Source: Nitriliruptoraceae bacterium (lineage in GTDB: Bacteria > Actinomycetota > Nitriliruptoria > Nitriliruptorales > Nitriliruptoraceae). Taken from it: a DNA stretch of 20,024 nucleotides. The stretch spans positions 1-20,024 of the forward strand of contig SLDB01000322.1 of assembly GCA_007125475.1 (NCBI GenBank). Reading direction: 5' to 3'. Both the position numbers and the translations under genes were made by a program. Below are positions 7,284-14,261 of this stretch, one piece after another; within the stretch, counting starts at the first letter, position 1, and each line of letters opens with the position of its first letter. Below the pieces are notes generated by a model. That model made no database searches and was not told the origin of the DNA. It was given only the letters and a program-made list of their open reading frames with translations.

Positions 7284-7904
7284 TCACGGCGAGCCCGGCC
7301 GCCACCGCTCCCCGACCGGGACCGCGACGTCGAGCCGGTTGTCCGGCGGCGGCAGTGGGCAGCTGTAGGCGGGGTCGTAGGTGCACGAAGGGTGGTAGGC
7401 GAAGTTGAGATCGACCACCAGGCGGCCCTGGTCGTCGTCGCCGAGGTCGGCGCCCTTCGGTGTGTCGAGGAGGTAGCGGCCGGCGCCGTAGGTATCGACC
7501 CCGTTGGTGGCGTCGGCGAACGGCAGGAACACCCCGCCGGCGTAGTCGTCGAGCCACAGCACCTCGAGCCTCCCGACCGGGAGGGTCACCGCACCGATCA
7601 CCTCGTAGGTGAACGCCTCGCCGGTGCCGGATCCCACCGTGAACCGCCGCGGGGTCACATCGGTGTCGACCTCGACGACGAACGCGTACGCCGGGTCGTA
7701 CGCCGCCACCTCGAGGCCGCCGAAGCCCTGCCGGACCGATCGCGGCAGGGGCGTGCAGGGGTGGGTGGCGAACAACTCGTCGCGACCACGTCGCCAGAGA
7801 TCATGGGCGGCCGCGGGGTCGGCGGCGTACCGACCCCGGACCCGGGAGTAGAGCTCGGCGACCCGCCGGCGCCAGTCCAACAGCTCCCAGCGGTCCGCAC
7901 TCAC
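7284..7904 (-). CDS. DUF1684 domain-containing protein
   Basis: This 206-aa protein carries the conserved end of the DUF1684 family: NFAYHPSCTYDPAYSCPLPP at residues 167-186, followed by DNRLDVAVPVGE. Earlier family features are an N-terminal helical region with RDELFATHPCTPLP (about 41-54), VGSGTGE (90-96) and LDTPKGAD (146-153). The molecular function is not known. The clustered His, Cys and Tyr residues of the signature look like a possible active or metal site, but that is only a suggestion. No signal peptide is visible, so it is probably cytosolic. The GTG at 7904 overlaps the stop of the upstream metallopeptidase gene by 4 bases (GTGA), which decides this start and implies co-expression. 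Confidence 0.87.
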   Translation of the reverse strand: MSADRWELLDWRRRVAELYSRVRGRYAADPAAAHDLWRRGRDELFATHPCTPLPRSVRQGFGGLEVAAYDPAYAFVVEVDTDVTPRRFTVGSGTGEAFTYEVIGAVTLPVGRLEVLWLDDYAGGVFLPFADATNGVDTYGAGRYLLDTPKGADLGDDDQGRLVVDLNFAYHPSCTYDPAYSCPLPPPDNRLDVAVPVGERWRPGSP

Positions 7905-8929
7905 GCGGCGCCCACCGGCTGCGGGGGCGTCGACGCCGCGGCCTGGCGAACGAGGCGGTGCACAACGGCGAGCTTCGCGATCACCGGGGCCGGGAGGACG
8001 AACGGGTAGAGGTCGTCGTCGGCGATGCTGCGGCTGACGGCGTTCAACGCGTAGCTCAACGGCAACCACGCGGCGACGAGGCCGGCGAAGTCGTCGGGAT
8101 CGAGCTCGGCCGGCACCGACGTCAGCGGGGTCGCCACCGCCTCGGCGGGGCCGTCGACGCGCAACCCGTATGCCGCGGCGGTGTCGAGGACCGCCCGCAG
8201 GTGCAGGTAGTGCGCGAACGTCTCGGCGAAGTCCTCCGACGGGTGCATCGTGGCGTACTCGCTGACGTGGGTGTCGGCCCAGCCGGGCGGGGCGCCGTCG
8301 CGGTAGTGCCGCTCGAGTGCGGCGGCGTAGTCGGCACGTTCGTCACCGAAGTGCGACCGGACCTCGTCGACCTCGTTGGGGCCGACGAGGACGGTGAACT
8401 CGTAGTGGCCGATCTCGTGGCGGAAATGCCCGATCAGGGTGCGGTAGGGCTCGCTGAGCCGGGTGCGGATGCGCTCGCGGTGGACGTCGTCGGACTCAGC
8501 GAGATCGAGGGTGATCACCCCACCGGCGTGACCGGTGGTCACCGGCACCTCAGCACTCGTGAGGAGGTCGAACGCCACCCCGCGCCCGGTCACCGGATCG
8601 TGGGGCTCGAGGGTGAGTCCGAGGGTGAGGAGCTGGAACACCAGCCGGCGCTTGGAGGCCTCGGCGACCGCGAACTCGGCCAGCGCGTCACCGTCGCCGT
8701 CGGCGGGACGCGTCCGGGTGAGCCGGCAGCTCAGGCACCGGGCACCGCCGGGATCGGCGACCCAGTTGCACCCGGCGATCTCGGCGTTGGCGCAGCGGAC
8801 CCGGGGGTCGACGACCGCGACGGGGCGCCCCCTCGACGGGTCGAACGCGAGCGGCGTGTCGCAGCCCAGGCAACGGGAGTTGTGAAAGAAGACCAGTCGG
8901 CGACAGGTCGGGCAGGCGAAGACGTTCAG
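7901..8929 (-). CDS. Zinc-ribbon putative metallopeptidase (COG4307-like), probable CTG start
   Basis: This 342-aa protein joins an N-terminal double zinc-ribbon region to a putative zinc peptidase domain. Counting from a CTG at 8929, cysteines fall at 6/9/20/23 (CPTC, CLGC) and 46/54/65/68 (CANAEIAGC, CLSC). The peptidase site is HEIGH at 171-175, with a downstream MHPSEDFAETFAHYLHL that can supply the third metal ligand. The combination matches the COG4307-type family. The frame is open back to a stop at 9029-9031, but no ATG, GTG or TTG occurs upstream of the zinc ribbon. The first conventional start, a GTG at 8641, would remove the whole ribbon. I therefore place the start at the CTG that begins LNVFACPTCRR, by analogy with relatives that begin M-x-x-F. 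No clear Shine-Dalgarno precedes it. It is coupled by GTGA to the DUF1684 gene. Substrate unknown. Confidence 0.78.
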   Translation of the reverse strand: MNVFACPTCRRLVFFHNSRCLGCDTPLAFDPSRGRPVAVVDPRVRCANAEIAGCNWVADPGGARCLSCRLTRTRPADGDGDALAEFAVAEASKRRLVFQLLTLGLTLEPHDPVTGRGVAFDLLTSAEVPVTTGHAGGVITLDLAESDDVHRERIRTRLSEPYRTLIGHFRHEIGHYEFTVLVGPNEVDEVRSHFGDERADYAAALERHYRDGAPPGWADTHVSEYATMHPSEDFAETFAHYLHLRAVLDTAAAYGLRVDGPAEAVATPLTSVPAELDPDDFAGLVAAWLPLSYALNAVSRSIADDDLYPFVLPAPVIAKLAVVHRLVRQAAASTPPQPVGAA

Positions 8930-9235
8930 GTCAGGGCCGTTCGCTGGGGTTCGAGGCTGCGCCCACCTCGGGGGCGGGGAGCATGCGTACCGTTCGGCGA
9001 CGTGGACGTCGCGAACCCCCAGCGTGCCCTACCCCCGACCCGGACGCTGCCGACCCGGACACGGCCACCCGCCCCGGCGCCGCTGTCCGCCCCGAAACGG
9101 CCGCCGTCGCCCCGACGTCGACGTCGAGCCTCGCGTACTACCGTCATCGGGGTCCCGCTCCCCTGCACCCGCCCCGCGACGACGCCGAACGGGGCGGCAG
9201 GCGGCACCCCCGACGGGAGCGGAGGAGGCCGAGCC
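8930..9235. other. Divergent intergenic region between metallopeptidase and acyl-CoA synthetase genes
   Basis: This 306-bp spacer is very rich in C on the plus strand and open in several frames, which makes both adjoining starts ambiguous. A GTG at 9002-9004 lies in frame with the acyl-CoA synthetase and would add a Pro/Arg-rich 78-residue extension with no domain character. The only strong local signal is the purine run GGAGGAGG at 9221-9228. I see no confident promoter. The AT-richest spot is GTACTACCGTCAT around 9137-9149. No hairpin terminator is expected here or seen. Confidence 0.5.
9221..9228 (+). promoter_or_regulatory. Strong Shine-Dalgarno GGAGGAGG upstream of an ATC codon
   Basis: GGAGGAGG is followed by seven bases (CCGAGCC) and then ATC at 9236-9238, in frame with the acyl-CoA synthetase. 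Position and strength are ideal for initiation, but no ATG, GTG or TTG lies at the expected distance. This is the main reason for placing the synthetase start on a rare near-cognate codon. Confidence 0.6.
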
Positions 9236-11563
9236 ATCACCGAAGACCGCGACCACCTGCCGGCCGGAGACACCCCGGACGGCGACGCCGAACACCGCGA
9301 CGCCGAAAACCGCGACGCCGAAAACCGCGACGCCGAGAACCGCGAGGCCGCGGACCGCGACCCCGAAGACGGTGACGCCGACGCCGTCGCCGCGCTGGAC
9401 CGGTTCCTGCGACCCGAGGTCGTCGCCGTCGTCGGTGCCAGCCGGCGCCCGGGGACGATCGGGAACCTGGTGTTCCGCAACCTCATCGACGGCGAGTTCA
9501 CCGGGGTCGCCTACCCCGTCAACCCCAACACCACCGCGATCCGTTCGGTGGCGGCCTACCCCAGCCTCGCGGCGTGCCCACGCACCCCCGACGTCGCGAT
9601 CGTGTGCGTCCCCGCTCCGGCGGTGATCGCGGTGGTCGACGAAGCCGCCGATCTGGGGATCCGGGCGGTGTGCGTGATCTCCGCCGGGTTCGCCGAGGCC
9701 GGTGAGGAAGGCGCGGAACGGCAACGGCAACTCCTCTCCCGGGCGCGGGCCCGCGGGGTGCGCATCATCGGTCCCAACTGCATGGGCCTGCTCACCGGGA
9801 GCGACGACGTCCGGCTCAACGCCACGTTCTCCCGGCGGTTCCCCGACGCCGGGTCGATCGCGTTCGCCTCGCAGTCCGGGGCGCTGGGGCTGTCGGTCCT
9901 CGAACAGTTCGACCGTCTCGGGCTGGGGTTGAGCTCGTTCGTCTCCGTCGGGAACAAGGCGGACATCTCCGCGAACGACCTGCTGCTGTACTGGGACCGG
10001 GACCCCGACACCGACGTGATCCTGCTGTACCTGGAGTCGTTCGGGAACCCCATACGGTTCGGCCGGATCGCCCGCCGGATCTCCCGCCAAACCCCCATCG
10101 TCGCCGTGAAGGCCGGCCGGAGCACCTCGGGGCAGCGGGCGGCGGCCTCCCACACCGGTGCGCTGGCCGCCGGTGACCTCGCCGTCGACGCCCTGTTCGC
10201 CCAGACGGGCGTGATCCGCACCGACTCGTTGCACCAGATGCTGGGCGTCGCCGGGCTCCTGGCGACGCAGCCACCTCCTCAGGGGAAGCGCACCGCGATC
10301 CTCACCAACGGGGGCGGGCCGGGGATCCTCGCCGCCGACGCCTGCGAGGCGTTCGGCCTCACGCTGCCGGCGCTCTCCGACGATGTCCGCCGACACCTCG
10401 GCGAGTTCCTCGCCGCCGAGGCCGGCACCTCGAACCCGGTCGACATGATCGCCAGCGCCACCGCCGAGCAGTACGAGGAGGCCCTGCGGACCCTCCTGAC
10501 CAGCGGCGAGGTCGACGCGGTGATGGTCGTGTTCATCCCCCCGATCCTCACCGACGTCGCCGACGTCGCCGACGCGATCGTCCGCGCGTGCGAGGGCGCG
10601 CCCGCCGAGGTCACCGTGACGGCGGTGTTCATGAACGACGACGGGGCCCACCACCGCCTGGCCACCGCCGGGGTGCCGTCGTACGCCTTCCCCGAGGAGG
10701 CGGCCCGCGCCCTCGCCCACGCCGCGCGCTGGAGCGAGTGGCGCAACAGCGACACCGGCACCGTGGTCCGCCCACCGTCGATCGATCGCGCTGAGGCGCG
10801 CCGCATCGTCGCCGCGTACCCACCAGGTGACGACGAGGGTGCCAGCGAGGTCGCCGCTACGGGCACGTCGCCGGAGGACCGCGGCCGGTGGATGGACACC
10901 GCGGACGCCGAACGCCTCCTCACCGCCTACGGCGTCCCGTTCGCCTCGTCGCACGTCGTGCACACGCCCGCCCAGGCCGCCGACGCCCAGCGTCGGATCG
11001 CGGCGCCGGTGGCGGTGAAGGTGGCCGCGGCGATCCACAAGCGCGACGTCGGGGGCGTCGTCGTGGACCGTGCCACCCCCGAGGAGGCCGCGGCCGCGGT
11101 CGAGGAGATCGAGGCGGCGCTGGAGCACGCCGGCCTGGCCGCCCACGCGGGCAGCTACCTCGTCCAGGAGATGGTCACCAGCGGCACCGAACTCCTCATC
11201 GGGGTGACGCACGACCCGGCGTTCGGCCCGCTGGTCATGGTGGGGCTCGGCGGCACCCTCGTCGAACTCCTCGGGGACGTCGCGGTCGGGATCGCGCCGC
11301 TCCGCGACGTCGACGTCGACCGCATGCTCGCCTCGCTGCGGTCCGGTCCGATCCTCACCGGGTACCGGGGCAGCCCGCCGCTGGCCGTCGACTCGCTGCG
11401 GGACCTCCTCCACCGCGTCAGCACACTGGTCGAGGACTTCCCCGAGGTCACCGACCTCGACCTGAACCCGGTGTTCCTGGACGAGGAGCGGGTCGTCGCC
11501 GTCGATGTGCGGTTGCGGCTGCACGGGACACCGGCGCCGACCCCGTCGCGCAGCCGCGCCTGA
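9236..11563 (+). CDS. Fused ADP-forming acetate/acyl-CoA synthetase
   Basis: This protein of about 775 aa combines the alpha and beta parts of NDP-forming acyl-CoA synthetases (acyl-CoA plus ADP and phosphate to acid, ATP and CoA, or the reverse). The CoA-binding domain begins about residue 53 (LDRFLRPEVVAVVGASRRPG). The succinyl-CoA-ligase-like domains follow, with the phosphorylated His306 in ASHTGALAAGD and the motif ILTNGGGPGILAADA. An ATP-grasp domain spans about 553-770 (ADAERLLTAYGVPFA, VAVKVAAAIHKRDVGGVV, TDLDLNPVF). Between the signal and the first domain lie five RDAEN-type pentapeptides. The first conventional in-frame start after the spacer (GTG in NLVFRN) falls inside the CoA-binding domain, so initiation must be upstream. 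I favour ATC at 9236 behind GGAGGAGG; a GTG at 9002 is the alternative. The acyl substrate is unknown. No acetyltransferase domain is fused here. Confidence 0.9.
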   Translation: MTEDRDHLPAGDTPDGDAEHRDAENRDAENRDAENREAADRDPEDGDADAVAALDRFLRPEVVAVVGASRRPGTIGNLVFRNLIDGEFTGVAYPVNPNTTAIRSVAAYPSLAACPRTPDVAIVCVPAPAVIAVVDEAADLGIRAVCVISAGFAEAGEEGAERQRQLLSRARARGVRIIGPNCMGLLTGSDDVRLNATFSRRFPDAGSIAFASQSGALGLSVLEQFDRLGLGLSSFVSVGNKADISANDLLLYWDRDPDTDVILLYLESFGNPIRFGRIARRISRQTPIVAVKAGRSTSGQRAAASHTGALAAGDLAVDALFAQTGVIRTDSLHQMLGVAGLLATQPPPQGKRTAILTNGGGPGILAADACEAFGLTLPALSDDVRRHLGEFLAAEAGTSNPVDMIASATAEQYEEALRTLLTSGEVDAVMVVFIPPILTDVADVADAIVRACEGAPAEVTVTAVFMNDDGAHHRLATAGVPSYAFPEEAARALAHAARWSEWRNSDTGTVVRPPSIDRAEARRIVAAYPPGDDEGASEVAATGTSPEDRGRWMDTADAERLLTAYGVPFASSHVVHTPAQAADAQRRIAAPVAVKVAAAIHKRDVGGVVVDRATPEEAAAAVEEIEAALEHAGLAAHAGSYLVQEMVTSGTELLIGVTHDPAFGPLVMVGLGGTLVELLGDVAVGIAPLRDVDVDRMLASLRSGPILTGYRGSPPLAVDSLRDLLHRVSTLVEDFPEVTDLDLNPVFLDEERVVAVDVRLRLHGTPAPTPSRSRA
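9281..9355 (+). repeat. 15-bp coding tandem repeat (RDAEN pentapeptides)
   Basis: Five 15-bp units near the 5' end of the acyl-CoA synthetase gene encode GDAEH, RDAEN, RDAEN, RDAEN and REAAD. The central unit is CGCGACGCCGAAAAC (9296-9310 and 9311-9325 identical; 9326-9340 one base different). It forms a highly charged linker ahead of the CoA-binding domain. The unit keeps frame, so copy number can change without breaking the gene. Confidence 0.9.
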
Positions 11564-11910
11564 CCCTCGACACCGGCGCCGACCCCGGCACGCCCCCGCC
11601 CGCGACGATCACCGGCAGGCCGCACCCCGGATCCGACGCGACCCGGACCCCGGCCGTACGTCGGCGTCGAGGTCAGGGCGAAGGTCCCGGTCCGGTAAGG
11701 GCGGCTCGGCCCTGGTTGCACACCGGCACAGTCGGCATGGTGAAGTCGAACGAACCGGCCAGACAAGAGCAAGACAGACAAAAGACAGACAAGACAGACA
11801 AGACAGCAGACACCAAAGGCACCGCACGCAAGTCGGCACCGGAACGCGGGGTCGTCGCCCCCGAACCCGGGCCACGTTGCGGCCTCCGCCCCTCCAGACA
11901 AGGAGCCACC
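11564..11910. other. Intergenic region upstream of the universal stress gene
   Basis: This 347-bp region separates the acyl-CoA synthetase stop from the universal stress gene. Near its start, the 19-base sequence GACACCGGCGCCGACCCCG recurs (11527-11545 and 11569-11587), once on each side of the synthetase stop. A small hairpin, AGGGC-GGCTCG-GCCCT, lies around 11698-11713. From 11747 to 11832 the plus strand holds no T at all and includes the AAGACAGACA repeats. The end carries AAGGAG (11900-11905) as the ribosome binding site of the stress gene. I see no convincing sigma-70-like promoter. Confidence 0.55.
11761..11811 (+). repeat. AAGACAGACA short direct repeats in a T-free leader
   Basis: Three perfect copies of AAGACAGACA start at 11771, 11782 and 11791, and a fourth, imperfect copy (AAGACAGCAG) starts at 11800. 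AGACAAGAGC precedes them. The tract is about half A, in sharp contrast to the surrounding GC-rich DNA, and lies about 100-150 bp upstream of the universal stress gene start. It reads in frame into that gene, but as a Gln/Lys/Asp/Thr stretch unlike any USP domain, so I treat it as leader. Confidence 0.8.
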
Positions 11911-12462
11911 ATGGACCGCATCCTGGTCGGCGTCGACGGCTCACCGACCTCGCAGACCGCGCTCGCGTTCGCCGCGGGCGAGGCGCGGGCCCACGACGCC
12001 GAGCTCGTCGTCGCTCACGCCTACGAGGTCGACGTCCCCGTCCCACTGGCGACCGCACCCAGTCGCTCATACGTCGGTGACGAGTCCGACCTCGCCGCCC
12101 AACGCATGGGAACGTCACGGGCCGTCCCCGGCGACGAAGCCGAGCGGCGGCTGGCGACCCGGCGCCGCGAGGAGACCCACCGGCGCACCGGCTCGTGGGC
12201 CGAGGTCGCCGAGGCCGAGGCACGCGAAACCGTCGAAGCCATGCTCGCCGAGCTCGGCGACGCCCGGCCCGAGCGGGTCTCGATCGACCTGACCCGTGAC
12301 GTGCACGCCGCCGAGATGCTCACCCGCGCCTCGGAGGACGCCGACCTCCTCGTCGTCGGCTCCCGTGGTCGCGGTGGGTTCCGCGGGCTGCTCCTCGGCT
12401 CCGTCTCCCAGCAGTGCGTGCACCACGCCCGCTGCCCGGTGGTGGTCATCCCCGCCACGTGA
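11911..12462 (+). CDS. Universal stress protein (UspA family)
   Basis: This 183-aa cytosolic protein is of the single-domain UspA type. The N-terminal strand MDRILVGVDGSPTSQTALAF carries the conserved Asp9. The C-terminal nucleotide site GSRGRGGFRGLLLGSVS (150-166) fits the ATP-binding pattern G-x2-G-x9-G-S exactly (G150, G153, G163, S164), followed by CPVVVIP. It should therefore bind ATP or a related nucleotide. It is longer than the usual 140-150 aa because of a charged insert at about residues 50-105 (DEAERRLATRRREETHRRTG). The ATG at 11911 has AAGGAG five bases upstream. The same frame is open far upstream but without domain sense. The stop lies only 5 bp from the stop of the convergent capD-like gene, so there is no room for a separate terminator. 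Confidence 0.92.
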   Translation: MDRILVGVDGSPTSQTALAFAAGEARAHDAELVVAHAYEVDVPVPLATAPSRSYVGDESDLAAQRMGTSRAVPGDEAERRLATRRREETHRRTGSWAEVAEAEARETVEAMLAELGDARPERVSIDLTRDVHAAEMLTRASEDADLLVVGSRGRGGFRGLLLGSVSQQCVHHARCPVVVIPAT

Positions 12463-12467
12463 CGGCG

Positions 12468-14261
12468 TTAGCGTCGGGCGGCGTCCCACGCCCCCGGGCG
12501 GCGCTCGTCGGCCACGCCGTCGACCTCGCCGTCGGCGTGGTCGATCCACAGCGCCTGCATCCCACCGAAGTACTCGGTCACGGGCACCTCGGTGGTGACC
12601 TCGTACCCGATCGCGGCCAGCTGGTCGGCCACCGACGACGACGGGGCCTGTTCGAACTCCAGGCGCCGGCCCTCGAGGTGGAACCGCGGCCGCTGAACCG
12701 CCTCCTGCACCGGGACGCCGTGATGCGCCCAGCCCAGCAGGACCTGGGCGGTGAGCAGCGGGATCCGCCGCCCGCCGGGGGTGCCGATCCCCAGCACCGG
12801 GTCGCCGTCGTCGACGACGATCGTGGGCGCGATGAAGCTCCGCGGCCGCTTGCCGGCGGCCGGACGGTTCACCGAGCCGGCCGTGGACGAGAAGTTCTTG
12901 AGCTGGTCGTTGAGGAAGAACCCGGAGATCGGCAGCCCACTCCCGAAGAAGTTGCTCAGGGTGTTGGTGGCCGAGACCATCACGCCGTCTTCGTCGACGA
13001 CGACGAGGTGGGTGGTGTCGGACTCCGGGGAGATCGCCGGCTCACCGTCGGTGACGGGCGCGAACCCGTCGGCGGGGACCAGCCCGGCCAAGGCGTCGGT
13101 GTGCTCCCGCTCGACGATCTGCGGTAGGGGGACGTCCTCGACGTCGGGGTCGGCGACGAGCTCGGTGCGGTCGCTGAGCGCCAGCCGCCAGGCCTGGGCG
13201 ACGAGGTGGTGCCACTCGGCGCCGTCCGGGTCGAGCTCGGCGACACCCAGCGCCTCGGCGATCTGCAGGATCTGGATCACGGTCGCCCCCGACGTCGGGG
13301 CGCCTCCGGAGATCACGTCCCGGTCGCCGAGGACCCCGCGGGTCGGGGTGACCTCGGCGACGGAGTAGTCCTCGAGGTCGGCGAGTTCGAGACCACTCAC
13401 CGCGTCGGCGATCTCCTCGCCGATCCAGCCGCCGTAGACGACGTCGGGGCCGTCCTCCTGGATGGCTCGGAGCGCTTCGGCGTACTCGGGCTGCCGTAGC
13501 ACCTCGCCGGCACCGATCGCGGCGCCGGCAGGGAACAGACGGGGGGCGAGGTGGATCGGCAACCGGGCCCCGGCCGCCCGGAGGCGGTCGTGGAGGTACT
13601 CGCCGACCTCGAACCCGTCCTCGGCGAGCCGTGCCGCCGGTTCGATGAGGTCGGCGATCTCGAGGCTGCCGTGCTCGTCGTGGACGTGGTCGAGGCCGGC
13701 GACGAACCCCGGGACACCGATGTTCGACGCCGGCACCTCGCCGCTGGCCGGCGCAACCTCGCGGTAGTCGTAGGCCTGCGGTTCTGCCCCCGGGGCCTGC
13801 AGCAGCAGCGACCCTCCCCCACCGGGGCCGGAACCGAACGGCTCGACGACCCCCAGCGCGTAGGACACCGCGACCGCGGCGTCGACGGCGTTCCCGCCCG
13901 CTTCGAGCACCGTCATCCCCACCTCGACGGCCAGTGGGTGGCTCGCGCTCACCCCGTAGGCGCCGAGCGTGGGTTCCTCCTCACCACCGCGGGCGGTGCC
14001 GTCGCCGGCGTCGTCCGCCGCCTCCCCGGCGGCGTCGTCAGCCGCGTCGTCGGCCGGGGACGTGGCCTCGCCACGCGCACGCAGCTCCAACGGCTCCCGC
14101 TCGCCGGGCGGGCCGTACTCGGCGTCGTCGACCTCGACGACGTCCTGGTCGAGGAGCTCGGCCCGTTCCTCGGCCAGTCGCGGTCGTTCGTACATCGCGA
14201 CGAGGACGACACCGACGACCACGACGATGCTCAGGACGTAGTTCAGCCACCGGTCGGTCAC
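12468..14261 (-). CDS. Membrane-anchored gamma-glutamyltransferase, CapD-like
   Basis: This 597-aa Ntn-hydrolase of the gamma-glutamyltranspeptidase family has one N-terminal membrane anchor (about 7-24, YVLSIVVVVGVVLVAMY), an acidic Ala/Asp/Glu linker (about 36-98), then the GGT fold from SASHPLAVEVGMTVLEAGGN with VVEPFGSGPGGGGSLLL. The self-cleavage site and nucleophile are Thr416 in SDTTHLV. The Gly pair that shapes the oxyanion hole is in GTPGGRRI (493-500). By position after capA it corresponds to CapD, which cleaves poly-gamma-glutamate and transfers it to the wall in Bacillus anthracis; a plain GGT role is possible. By eye, the residue matching the E. coli glutamate-binding Asp433 is Asn457, and the Ser-Ser pair reads Ser475-Phe476, so the donor may differ. 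The GTG at 14261 overlaps the capA stop by 4 bases. Confidence 0.86.
   Translation of the reverse strand: MTDRWLNYVLSIVVVVGVVLVAMYERPRLAEERAELLDQDVVEVDDAEYGPPGEREPLELRARGEATSPADDAADDAAGEAADDAGDGTARGGEEEPTLGAYGVSASHPLAVEVGMTVLEAGGNAVDAAVAVSYALGVVEPFGSGPGGGGSLLLQAPGAEPQAYDYREVAPASGEVPASNIGVPGFVAGLDHVHDEHGSLEIADLIEPAARLAEDGFEVGEYLHDRLRAAGARLPIHLAPRLFPAGAAIGAGEVLRQPEYAEALRAIQEDGPDVVYGGWIGEEIADAVSGLELADLEDYSVAEVTPTRGVLGDRDVISGGAPTSGATVIQILQIAEALGVAELDPDGAEWHHLVAQAWRLALSDRTELVADPDVEDVPLPQIVEREHTDALAGLVPADGFAPVTDGEPAISPESDTTHLVVVDEDGVMVSATNTLSNFFGSGLPISGFFLNDQLKNFSSTAGSVNRPAAGKRPRSFIAPTIVVDDGDPVLGIGTPGGRRIPLLTAQVLLGWAHHGVPVQEAVQRPRFHLEGRRLEFEQAPSSSVADQLAAIGYEVTTEVPVTEYFGGMQALWIDHADGEVDGVADERRPGAWDAARR

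Noticed and set aside
7958..9235. Plus-strand open frame that continues in phase into the acyl-CoA synthetase
   Set aside because: Antisense to the metallopeptidase, with no domain-like sequence. It is GC-rich read-through; the real protein starts near 9236.
9029..11524. 831-codon minus-strand open frame opposite the acyl-CoA synthetase
   Set aside because: Low-complexity translation and complete overlap with a gene carrying clear CoA-binding and ATP-grasp motifs.
11737..11910. Universal stress protein starting at an ATG at 11737
   Set aside because: No ribosome site, and a Gln/Lys/Asp-rich extension foreign to the family; AAGGAG before 11911 decides.
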